The position numbers and the translations under genes were made by a program. This document shows, in pieces, positions 11,232 through 17,793 of a DNA stretch of 37,343 bases. A model generated the notes under the pieces. That model searched no databases. It was not told where the DNA came from and saw only the letters and a program-made list of their open reading frames with translations. This stretch comes from Chthonomonadales bacterium (GTDB taxonomy: Bacteria > Armatimonadota > Chthonomonadetes > Chthonomonadales > CAJBBX01). The stretch's first letter is position 1, and each line of letters begins with the position of its first letter. The stretch spans positions 1-37,343 of the forward strand of contig JAAYVH010000062.1 in NCBI GenBank assembly GCA_012517255.1. The letters are read 5' to 3'.

Positions 11232-11720
11232 ATGGAACGTCTATGGGCGCCGTGGCGACTCGCTTATGTGGAAAACGCCGATACGGTCGAAGAGTGCATC
11301 TTCTGCGCGTTTCCGCGCGAGAGTGACGACGAGCAACGGTTCATCTTGTGCCGTGGCGAGCGCGCCTTTGTGATCCTGAACGCATTTCCGTACTCCAACG
11401 GACATCTGATGGTGGCTCCGTACCGCCACACCGCGTCACTCGACGATCTGGACGCCTCGGACGCACTCGATCTCATGGGGCTCGTTCGGGCCAGTGTCTC
11501 CGCGCTGAAGCACGCCTACAGGCCAGACGGCTTCAACATCGGTATCAACATGGGGCGAGTGGCCGGGGCAGGCATTGACTCGCACATCCACGTTCATGTG
11601 GTCCCGCGATGGAACGGTGACACGAACTTCATGGCGGTGGTCGGGGACACTCGTGTCCTGCCTGCATCGTTGGCGGACACGTATGAGCGGCTGAAGCCGC
11701 ACTTCGACGGGGCGTGCTAG
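11232..11720 (+). CDS. HIT-family protein (Ap4A hydrolase/phosphorylase-like)
   Basis: 162 residues. The ATG directly follows the stop codon of the M48 gene, which suggests coupled translation. The histidine triad is HIHVHVVPRW (His118, 120, 122), with the central His as nucleophile toward nucleotide alpha-phosphate. The N-terminus MERLWAPWRLAYV and the CIFC pair (Cys22, Cys25, a likely zinc site) match the HIT subgroup related to the diadenosine tetraphosphate phosphorylase of mycobacteria. NAFPYSNGHLMVAPYRH is the usual nucleotide-binding strand region. The role is probably clearing dinucleoside polyphosphates or nucleotide adducts in the cytoplasm. Whether it is a phosphorylase or hydrolase cannot be told from sequence alone. 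It sits just ahead of a uracil-DNA glycosylase gene (9-base gap). Confidence 0.92.
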   Translation: MERLWAPWRLAYVENADTVEECIFCAFPRESDDEQRFILCRGERAFVILNAFPYSNGHLMVAPYRHTASLDDLDASDALDLMGLVRASVSALKHAYRPDGFNIGINMGRVAGAGIDSHIHVHVVPRWNGDTNFMAVVGDTRVLPASLADTYERLKPHFDGAC

Positions 11721-11729
11721 GGGTCTCGT

Positions 11730-12380
11730 ATGATTCCTTCGCTGTTTGACGAACCGAATGCCGACCAGTTGGCGCGGCTTGCAGCCGAAGCCTCGACATG
11801 CACTGCGTGCCCTCTGGCCGACACCCGCACGAACGTTGTGTTCGGCGAAGGGAACCCTGATGCACCCCTGGTGTTCGTAGGGGAAGGTCCTGGCGCACAA
11901 GAGGACGCCACGGGAAGGCCCTTTGTGGGAAGAGCCGGCAAGCTGCTCGATGAGTGCCTCCTCGAGAACGGCATGACCCGGAAGCACGTGTACATCTGCA
12001 ACGTCGTCAAGTGCCGCGCGTGCATCATCGAGGGCTCGAGCGTCCAGAACCGGGCTCCCAGACCGGCGGAGATCTCGGCTTGCTCGCCGTGGCTGGAGCG
12101 CCAGCTCGCGATTCTGCGGCCCATTGTTATTGTGTGTCTCGGGGGACCATCTGCGAGCACCTTGATCCACTCCGGCTTCCGGATGCTTCAGGAACGGGGC
12201 AAATGGTTCGAGACGTCACCGTTCGCACCCTATATCATGGCGGCCCTCCATCCGGCGTACATATTGCGGCAGGCTGGTCCGGCCTACACGGCGGCGCGCA
12301 GCAGTCTGGTTCAGGACATCGCTTCGGCGAGGCTCAAGGTGATAGAGGCTCGTAAGTCGCCTCCCAAGACGCTGTTCTGA
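11730..12380 (+). CDS. Family 4 (Fe-S) uracil-DNA glycosylase with an insertion near the cluster
   Basis: 216 residues. It removes uracil from DNA to start base excision repair. Family 4 motifs are clear: FGEGNPDAPLVFVGEGPGAQ holding the GEGPGAQED active-site loop (residues 51-59), FVGRAGKLL, and HPAYIL (174-179) for minor-groove contact. The 4Fe-4S ligands should be Cys24, Cys27, Cys95 and Cys118. In well-studied members the last two are 16 residues apart; here they are 23 apart, a 7-residue insertion (around CIIEGSSV) that brings an additional Cys98. It may affect cluster geometry or DNA contact. Its start ATG lies 9 bases after the HIT gene, with AGGGG at the end of that gene as a possible ribosome binding site. 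Confidence 0.93.
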   Translation: MIPSLFDEPNADQLARLAAEASTCTACPLADTRTNVVFGEGNPDAPLVFVGEGPGAQEDATGRPFVGRAGKLLDECLLENGMTRKHVYICNVVKCRACIIEGSSVQNRAPRPAEISACSPWLERQLAILRPIVIVCLGGPSASTLIHSGFRMLQERGKWFETSPFAPYIMAALHPAYILRQAGPAYTAARSSLVQDIASARLKVIEARKSPPKTLF

Positions 12381-12428
12381 CGCTGCAGCCCAACTACATC
12401 GGCGACGACGACACTGAGGGAGAGGGAG

Positions 12429-13718
12429 ATGAACATGCTCGCATCATACGCTCTGACCATTGGCGTGATCCTTGCAGGCTCGCTTGCGTTCGCAGTGCCG
12501 CAAGGCGCCATCAATCCCAAGGATGCTCCCTATGGCGCCGTTGGCGACGGCAAGACCGACGATACGTTGGCCATTCAGCGTGCCCTGGACGATGCTGCCA
12601 AAGGCGAGCAGCGGGTGAGCTTGCCGCGAGGCAGCTATTTGCTCAAGGGACGTCTCACCGTGCCGGCTGGAGTGTGCCTTGAGGGGGTGTGGCAGTCCGT
12701 GCCGGCCCACAACGGGATTCGCGATGCTGGCCTGCCGAGGCCGACCGACGACGGCACCACACTGCTGATCACCGCCGATCGAGGCACCGAGGAGGCGCCC
12801 GCGGCCATCACGCTGAACACCAACTCCACGCTGAAAGGCATCGTGCTGTACTATCCGGATCAGCCTGCGGACGACGTGCCGGTTCCCTATCCGTGGGCGA
12901 TTGCCATGCGCGGCAAGAACCCCGCCGTGCTCGACGTGGAGATGCTGAACCCCTACAACGGGATAGATGCCTCGCAGAACGAACGGCATTTGATCCGCAA
13001 CGTTCAGGGCCAGCCGATCCGACGAGGCGTCTGGATTGACAGCATCTACGACGTCGGACGGGTCGAGAACGTGCATTTCAACCCATGGTGGAGTATGAAG
13101 CCGAAGCTGTTCCAGTGGCAGATGGAGAACGGTGAGGCATTCATCTTTGGCCGAACGGACTGGCAGTATGTTCACAACACGTTCTGCTTCGGCTACAAGA
13201 TCGGCTACAAGTTCGTAGAGAGCAAGGCCGGCGTGACCAACGGCAACTTCCTCGGTATCGGCGCCGATGACTGCTACACAGCCGTCGTCGTGGAGCAGGT
13301 CGCTCCTTTCGGCATCCTGATCACCAACGGCGAGTTTGTGTCGTTCCACGGACCGGATCCGACGATGGTGCGAGTGACCGACACAAACCGCGGCAGCGTT
13401 CGTTTCGTCAACTGCGCGTTCTGGGGGCCGTGCAATCAGATCGCGCAGGTGTCTGGTCGAGGAACCGTGGGGTTCAGCGACTGCACCTTCGTCCAGTGGG
13501 ACAAAGCGCGGGACGGTCGGGCCGCGATTCAAGCCTCCGGCGGATCGCTGCTAGTCCGGGGCTGTGAGTTCCGTGAGGCAAAGGCTCAGATCGCGCTGAA
13601 GGAAGGGCTGCGCAAGGCCGTCATATCGGAAAACATCATCATAGGGCCGGCCAGGATTCAGAACGAGTCGTCCGGGAACGTCATCATCGCCAACAACGCC
13701 TCCGACGAGAAGCCCTGA
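12429..13718 (+). CDS. Secreted Pectate_lyase_3-type right-handed beta-helix protein
   Basis: 429 residues. Two ATGs at 12429 and 12435 both have purine-rich GAGGG stretches at good distance; I use the first. A signal peptide ends near residue 24. DAPYGAVGDGKTDDTLAIQRAL is the standard N-terminal motif of Pectate_lyase_3 (GH28-like/phage tailspike-type) proteins, whose first beta-helix turn follows. The middle and C-terminal parts show repeated short beta-strand segments with Asn, Gly and Val/Ile, such as SVRFVNCAFWGP and TVGFSDCTFVQWD, consistent with a long parallel beta-helix. It probably binds or cuts a polysaccharide. The family is broad and no catalytic set is recognised, so substrate and even enzymatic activity are unknown. 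It sits between DNA repair and protease genes, with 48 bases to the gene before it and 15 to the next. Confidence 0.8.
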   Translation: MNMLASYALTIGVILAGSLAFAVPQGAINPKDAPYGAVGDGKTDDTLAIQRALDDAAKGEQRVSLPRGSYLLKGRLTVPAGVCLEGVWQSVPAHNGIRDAGLPRPTDDGTTLLITADRGTEEAPAAITLNTNSTLKGIVLYYPDQPADDVPVPYPWAIAMRGKNPAVLDVEMLNPYNGIDASQNERHLIRNVQGQPIRRGVWIDSIYDVGRVENVHFNPWWSMKPKLFQWQMENGEAFIFGRTDWQYVHNTFCFGYKIGYKFVESKAGVTNGNFLGIGADDCYTAVVVEQVAPFGILITNGEFVSFHGPDPTMVRVTDTNRGSVRFVNCAFWGPCNQIAQVSGRGTVGFSDCTFVQWDKARDGRAAIQASGGSLLVRGCEFREAKAQIALKEGLRKAVISENIIIGPARIQNESSGNVIIANNASDEKP

Positions 13719-13733
13719 ATCCGGCGCTGCGGC

Positions 13734-15071
13734 ATGCGGTTCGCTTTGTGCGCGGGGTCAGACGAGGTGACCGGCGTGCCGCCGCGAGGTACGGTACGGC
13801 GCTCGGTGGGCTGGCGCCTGACGGCGCTGCTGGTCGTCGCCGGTATCGGCATGGCGGCCGGGCTCGTCGCGGACTCCGGTGACCCGGTTTCGCTGGCGTC
13901 CCTCGAGCGTTCCTTCGAAGTGCTCCCGGCGGCCTCGGCTCGCATACGAACGTACACGAGCCTACGGACGGGCCTGTACTGGTTTGCCACAGCCTGGTAC
14001 CTCACTGGTCTGGCGCTGGCAGTTCGCACAGGCATCGCCGAGCGCATGCTTCGACTCATACCGCGCCTTGCCGGCTCGCAGTGGTGGTCCGCGATGGTTG
14101 TCTGGGCGTCCCTCGCCATCTTCATGGCTGTGTGGCGTCTTCCCGTCGCGCTGGCGTCTACGCACGTAGAGCGGGTCTTCGGCCTATCGAACATTCCGCC
14201 CGCTCTGTGGATCGGCGATCGGCTCCGCGACCTGGTTCTCGAAGTCGCCTGGGCGCCCGGCGTGGCGGTTGCGTGGTGGCTGATGCGCAGAAGCCCGAGG
14301 CGCTGGTGGCTGATCCTGGCCCTCGGTCTGGTCCCCGTCGGCTTCCTCCTCACCGTGGTCTATCCGGTGTTCATTGACCCGCTCTACAATCGGTTCCGTC
14401 CCCTCGAGGACGGCCCTCTGCGGACCCGAATCCTTGCGATGGCGGAGCGGGCGGGCGTGCGGGATCCCGCCGTACTCGTCGCGGATCACTCGAAGCGCAC
14501 GCGCAAGGCCAACGCCTATGTCACAGGGCTGGGTCCGACACATCGCATTGTTCTCTGGGATACCTTGCTCTCGCGCATGCCGCGGGACGAGGTGCTGGCC
14601 ATCACGGCACACGAACTGGGCCATTACAGGCTCGGGCACATATGGATGGGCCTCGCGCTCTACTCAGCGGGGGGCTTTCTGACGCTGTGGGCGCTGGCAT
14701 ACGCGCTTGGAGGAGCCGATCGTGACAACGGGCAGCCTCAGCCTCTGGGGGTTCTTGGGGATCCTCGCGCCATCCCGCTTGCGTTCCTTGCTCTGAACCT
14801 CCTCCTGTTGGCTCAAACGCCTCTCGCCTCAGCCATCTCGCGGGTTATGGAGCGGCAAGCCGACGCGTTCGGGCTTGCGTTGTGCGGGGACGGCCCGGCG
14901 ACGGCGCGATCGCTGGCTTCGTTCTCAACCGACGATCTGGCCGATCCAGATCCGAGCCGCTGGCTGGTGGCGTGGGGGTATACGCATCCGCCGCTGCGCG
15001 AGCGTGTTGCGCGCGCCCTGGCGCATGAATCAGGGGACGCCAGACAGGCGAGGCCATCCAACGTCCCCTGA
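13734..15071 (+). CDS. Ste24/CAAX-type M48 integral membrane metallopeptidase
   Basis: 445 residues with about seven membrane segments. The catalytic HELGH is at residues 293-297 and the third zinc ligand is in MERQADAFG near 373. Other family hallmarks are YPVFIDPLYNRFRPLEDGPL and KRTRKANAYVTGLGPTHRIV, the same order as in M48A (Ste24/HtpX-like) enzymes. In bacteria these enzymes probably clear or process membrane proteins; CAAX processing itself is a eukaryotic role. The start is uncertain because no good ribosome binding site precedes ATG 13734; a GTG near residue 12-15 following GAGG is an alternative. The gene ends only 7 bases from the convergent ROK kinase stop, with no room for a strong terminator. 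It is the second M48 peptidase in this run of genes. Confidence 0.9.
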   Translation: MRFALCAGSDEVTGVPPRGTVRRSVGWRLTALLVVAGIGMAAGLVADSGDPVSLASLERSFEVLPAASARIRTYTSLRTGLYWFATAWYLTGLALAVRTGIAERMLRLIPRLAGSQWWSAMVVWASLAIFMAVWRLPVALASTHVERVFGLSNIPPALWIGDRLRDLVLEVAWAPGVAVAWWLMRRSPRRWWLILALGLVPVGFLLTVVYPVFIDPLYNRFRPLEDGPLRTRILAMAERAGVRDPAVLVADHSKRTRKANAYVTGLGPTHRIVLWDTLLSRMPRDEVLAITAHELGHYRLGHIWMGLALYSAGGFLTLWALAYALGGADRDNGQPQPLGVLGDPRAIPLAFLALNLLLLAQTPLASAISRVMERQADAFGLALCGDGPATARSLASFSTDDLADPDPSRWLVAWGYTHPPLRERVARALAHESGDARQARPSNVP

Positions 15072-15078
15072 TCGAGGT

Positions 15079-16110
15079 TCAGGAACGCGCCGCGTCGACC
15101 GCTTCCCAGACAAGCTCGGCGCCGCCCACCACTCCGGCATGGTCGCCAAGCTCGGCCGGGATTACGGAACACGTCCGACCGATCGAGTACACGAGGTGAC
15201 GCCGCATCGATCGCTCGGCGGCAGCAAGCAGGCCGGTGGCGTTCCGTATCTGTCCGCCAAGGATCACGTACTGAGGGTTGAAAAGGTTCACGGCATTGCC
15301 CATGCCGATGCCGAGATAGTAGCCGGTCTCTTCCCAGACAGCCTGCGCGGTGGCGTCGCCTTTGATCGCTTCCTCACTAATGATGATCGGCTTGAAGTTC
15401 GTCTTGTCCTCCTCGATTCGGTGCCACAGGGAGGACTCGAGGTTACGCTCCATCATGCGCAGCGCTCGCTCCAGTATGGCATCAGTGCCACAGTACGCTT
15501 CGAGGCAGCCTAGCGTGCCGCAGCCGCACTTGCGGCCCCCGGCAACAATGACGTGGTGACCGATCTCGACGGCCCCGCCGGTGCTGCCCGTCAGGAGACG
15601 CCCTCCCGACACCACGCCGCCTCCGATACCTGTCCCGAGCGTGAACATGACGATGTCGGTCACATTGGCCTTGCCGATGTGCTTCCATTCGCCGAGGACG
15701 GCGGCATTGGCGTCGTTGGCGGCGTACACCGGGAGACCCAATGCTGCGCCAACGGGCTCGGTGAAGGGCTCCTCAAGGAACATCTTGAACGTGGACCCCT
15801 CCATGTGTCCGAAGTTGGGTGACCAGTGGATGACTCCGGTTACAGGATCGATGTGACCGGCAACGGCAACGCCGACTCCTGCGACCTGATCAAGGGTGAC
15901 GCCGGCGGAGCCCATGGCCTTCTGAACGACTTCAACGACGCGCGCGCGGACGCGGTCGGCCCCCTCTTTAGCGTCGGAGGGCAAGCTGACCGTCTTGGGC
16001 TCGCGGTCCCCGCGGCGCATCACGGCGGCGCGAACATTCTGCCCGCCCAGATCAACCCCTACGGCATACGGCGCATCAAGACGTGGTTTGCGTGATTGGA
16101 AATCGGCCAT
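15079..16110 (-). CDS. ROK-family sugar kinase (glucokinase-like)
   Basis: 343 residues. ATG 16110 has GAGGAG 8 bases upstream; an in-frame ATG at 16146 lies inside the preceding gene and lacks a site. It phosphorylates a hexose with ATP. Visible features: the phosphate loop DLGGQNVRAA (about 20-29), GHIDPVTG, catalytic Asp133 in NDANAAVLGEW, GTGIGGG, and the ROK zinc site with EIGHH (His185/186) and CGCGTLGCLEAYCG (Cys195, 197, 202). The ROK zinc signature makes the family certain; glucose versus N-acetyl sugars cannot be separated by eye. No DNA-binding helix-turn-helix is present, so it is a kinase and not a ROK repressor. It lies 22 bases downstream of the 5'-nucleotidase and should share its promoter. 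Confidence 0.92.
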   Translation of the reverse strand: MADFQSRKPRLDAPYAVGVDLGGQNVRAAVMRRGDREPKTVSLPSDAKEGADRVRARVVEVVQKAMGSAGVTLDQVAGVGVAVAGHIDPVTGVIHWSPNFGHMEGSTFKMFLEEPFTEPVGAALGLPVYAANDANAAVLGEWKHIGKANVTDIVMFTLGTGIGGGVVSGGRLLTGSTGGAVEIGHHVIVAGGRKCGCGTLGCLEAYCGTDAILERALRMMERNLESSLWHRIEEDKTNFKPIIISEEAIKGDATAQAVWEETGYYLGIGMGNAVNLFNPQYVILGGQIRNATGLLAAAERSMRRHLVYSIGRTCSVIPAELGDHAGVVGGAELVWEAVDAARS

Positions 16111-16132
16111 TTGGCGTCTCCTCAAACTGTGT

Positions 16133-17671
16133 TCAGTCGTCTGCAATCCCTTGCACTATGCGTCGCCCGTCATATTGCGGCCTGACCGTTCCGGCGGCGC
16201 GAATGTAGTCTACGACAGCGTCCAGCCGCGCCTTGCCTGTGTCCCTCCGATCGGCAGCGGATCCGAAGAGCGGATCGCGAGCAAAGAAGCTGTTCGTCGC
16301 GACCGTGTACGAGCGGTTCGCGTCCATCGCGCGTCCCTCGATCTGGCACGAAACCTGCCCGCGCAGCCAGCGATAGCGCAATCCTGATACCGCGGGTCGT
16401 CGTTCCTTCAGGATGGTCAGTATGTCGGTGCCCGTCATTGTGAGCGTAACGATGGTGTTGCCGAACGGGTCCAGGGTAACAAGGTCTCCAAACGTGATCG
16501 GGCCACGCGTTAGGGGCGACCGCACGCCGCCCATGTTCTCGAGCGCGATATCGGCCTTCGTGTAGGCTCGGACCGCATCCGCGACCAGATTGTACTCGGC
16601 ACGATCGGATCCTTTCTGCGCGAAGTCCGACGCTGCGATCCCGATCCGCTTGCCGTACTTCAGCCGGATGGGTTCCCAGTAGCGCTGGATCACGGAAGCC
16701 GTCGCTTTGTGTTCGGGCACAGCCGACGTGACTGCAACACCCCTGCCTGAGTAGCGCTGTACGACCCACTTGCCCGTGGAGCCCCTTGTCAGGAAGAGGT
16801 CCAGCCGTCCCAGCAGCGCTCCCCACTCGAAGTCATGGGCGATCACCGTCCCGTTCACGCTGAACCGATCACCGGTCGGGACCTGTCCGAGGAAGAGGGG
16901 AGTCGGCAGGAATGTGTGGGAGTGGCCGCCGATGATGGCATCTATGCCGTCCACCGCAACAGCGAGCTCGCGATCCACTTCGACACCGAGGTGAGTCAAC
17001 GCGATTACCAGATCGGCCTGCCGCCGGAGCTTGGGCACGAGTTCACGGGCAGCCTCGATGGGCGATTCGATCGTGAGCCCTTCGCGGGCTGCCGGATAGG
17101 TTCGCGCATCGGTCGTGAGCAGGCCGAACACTGCTGTGCGTACAGGACCGGTCTTGAGGATCACATAGGGTCGGTACAGGGACTCCCCCTTGTCCGCTGT
17201 CGTGACATTGGCGCACACCACCGGATACCTCGCCAGGGAGGCCAGTTTGCGCACCTGGGCCAGCGTGTTGTTCATCTCATGGTTGCCGGGGCAGCCCACG
17301 TCGTAACCTGCCGCATTCATTGCCGTGATATCGGCCTCTCCGCGATACTCAGTGGAGAAGGGCGTTCCGTCGCAGACGTCACCTGCATCCATGAGGAGCA
17401 CATGGCGACCGGGCTCCTTGCGCACCTTCTGCGCCAGAGTGGCTCGTCGCGCAATCCCGCCGATATCGCGGCGAGCGGGCAGCCGAGCAAGGACCGAGTC
17501 CCGGTCGAAGGTCTCGGGGTAGTTGAAGGGGCGAAGGTGCCCGTGCGTGTCGTTCGTATGGAGAATGGTGACGGCAATGCCCGCAGACGGCTTTGGCTGT
17601 CCGAATAGGGTCCAGGCGGAGGCAACAACGAGCGCTGCGGCGACGGCAAGGACCGAGATCGTGCGCTTCAC
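16133..17671 (-). CDS. Secreted 5'-nucleotidase/2',3'-cyclic phosphodiesterase family protein
   Basis: 512 residues from GTG 17671, with AAAGGAG 6 bases upstream; an ATG at 17698 is in frame but poorly placed, since it falls inside the palindrome. A signal peptide is at about residues 1-24. The metallophosphoesterase motifs are LHTNDTHGHL (about 37-46), LLMDAGDVCDG, CPGNHEMN, ALTHLG and GGHSHTF. The C-terminal 5'-nucleotidase domain follows, with YNLVADAVRAYTKADIALENMGGVR and the SFFARDPLFG region. It should hydrolyse nucleotides outside the cytoplasm, releasing nucleosides and phosphate. The next gene is a ROK kinase, which suggests use of sugars released with or after nucleotide breakdown; this is inference. 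A predicted promoter and a palindrome lie just upstream. Confidence 0.92.
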   Translation of the reverse strand: MKRTISVLAVAAALVVASAWTLFGQPKPSAGIAVTILHTNDTHGHLRPFNYPETFDRDSVLARLPARRDIGGIARRATLAQKVRKEPGRHVLLMDAGDVCDGTPFSTEYRGEADITAMNAAGYDVGCPGNHEMNNTLAQVRKLASLARYPVVCANVTTADKGESLYRPYVILKTGPVRTAVFGLLTTDARTYPAAREGLTIESPIEAARELVPKLRRQADLVIALTHLGVEVDRELAVAVDGIDAIIGGHSHTFLPTPLFLGQVPTGDRFSVNGTVIAHDFEWGALLGRLDLFLTRGSTGKWVVQRYSGRGVAVTSAVPEHKATASVIQRYWEPIRLKYGKRIGIAASDFAQKGSDRAEYNLVADAVRAYTKADIALENMGGVRSPLTRGPITFGDLVTLDPFGNTIVTLTMTGTDILTILKERRPAVSGLRYRWLRGQVSCQIEGRAMDANRSYTVATNSFFARDPLFGSAADRRDTGKARLDAVVDYIRAAGTVRPQYDGRRIVQGIADD

Positions 17672-17682
17672 GGCGTGCTCCT

Positions 17683-17698
17683 TTGCGCAGTAGCGCAA
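17683..17698. promoter_or_regulatory. 16-bp palindrome over the nucleotidase transcription start (candidate operator)
   Basis: TTGCGCAGTAGCGCAA: two exact 6-base arms around AGTA. It starts 12 bases upstream of the GTG of the nucleotidase gene, covers the predicted transcription start (about 17695) and touches the ribosome binding site. The position suits a repressor operator; an RNA hairpin in the leader is the alternative. Confidence 0.5.
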
Positions 17699-17701
17699 GC
17701 C

Positions 17702-17731
17702 ATTCTACTGGATAGCATGCTCCTGTTACAA
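17702..17731 (-). promoter_or_regulatory. Promoter of the 5'-nucleotidase/ROK kinase pair
   Basis: On the minus strand TTGTAA (17731-17726) and TAGAAT (17707-17702) are separated by 18 bases. TAGAAT matches the consensus -10 at five of six positions. Predicted start is about 17695, giving a leader of about 25 bases. It is divergent from the mutS promoter, with the two -35 elements 27 bases apart. Confidence 0.6.
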
Positions 17732-17758
17732 CCCGCGTGCCGCCTGCGGTGCCAGCGA

Positions 17759-17787
17759 TTGACGGTTCGCACGGGGCTAGGTATGCT
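17759..17787 (+). promoter_or_regulatory. mutS promoter predicting a leaderless mRNA
   Basis: TTGACG (17759-17764), a 17-base spacer and TATGCT (17782-17787). Both hexamers are close to consensus. Six bases separate the -10 from the A of ATG 17794, so the usual start seven bases downstream of the -10 falls on the mutS start codon. There is also no ribosome binding site before this ATG. Confidence 0.65.
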
Positions 17788-17793
17788 TTCGCT

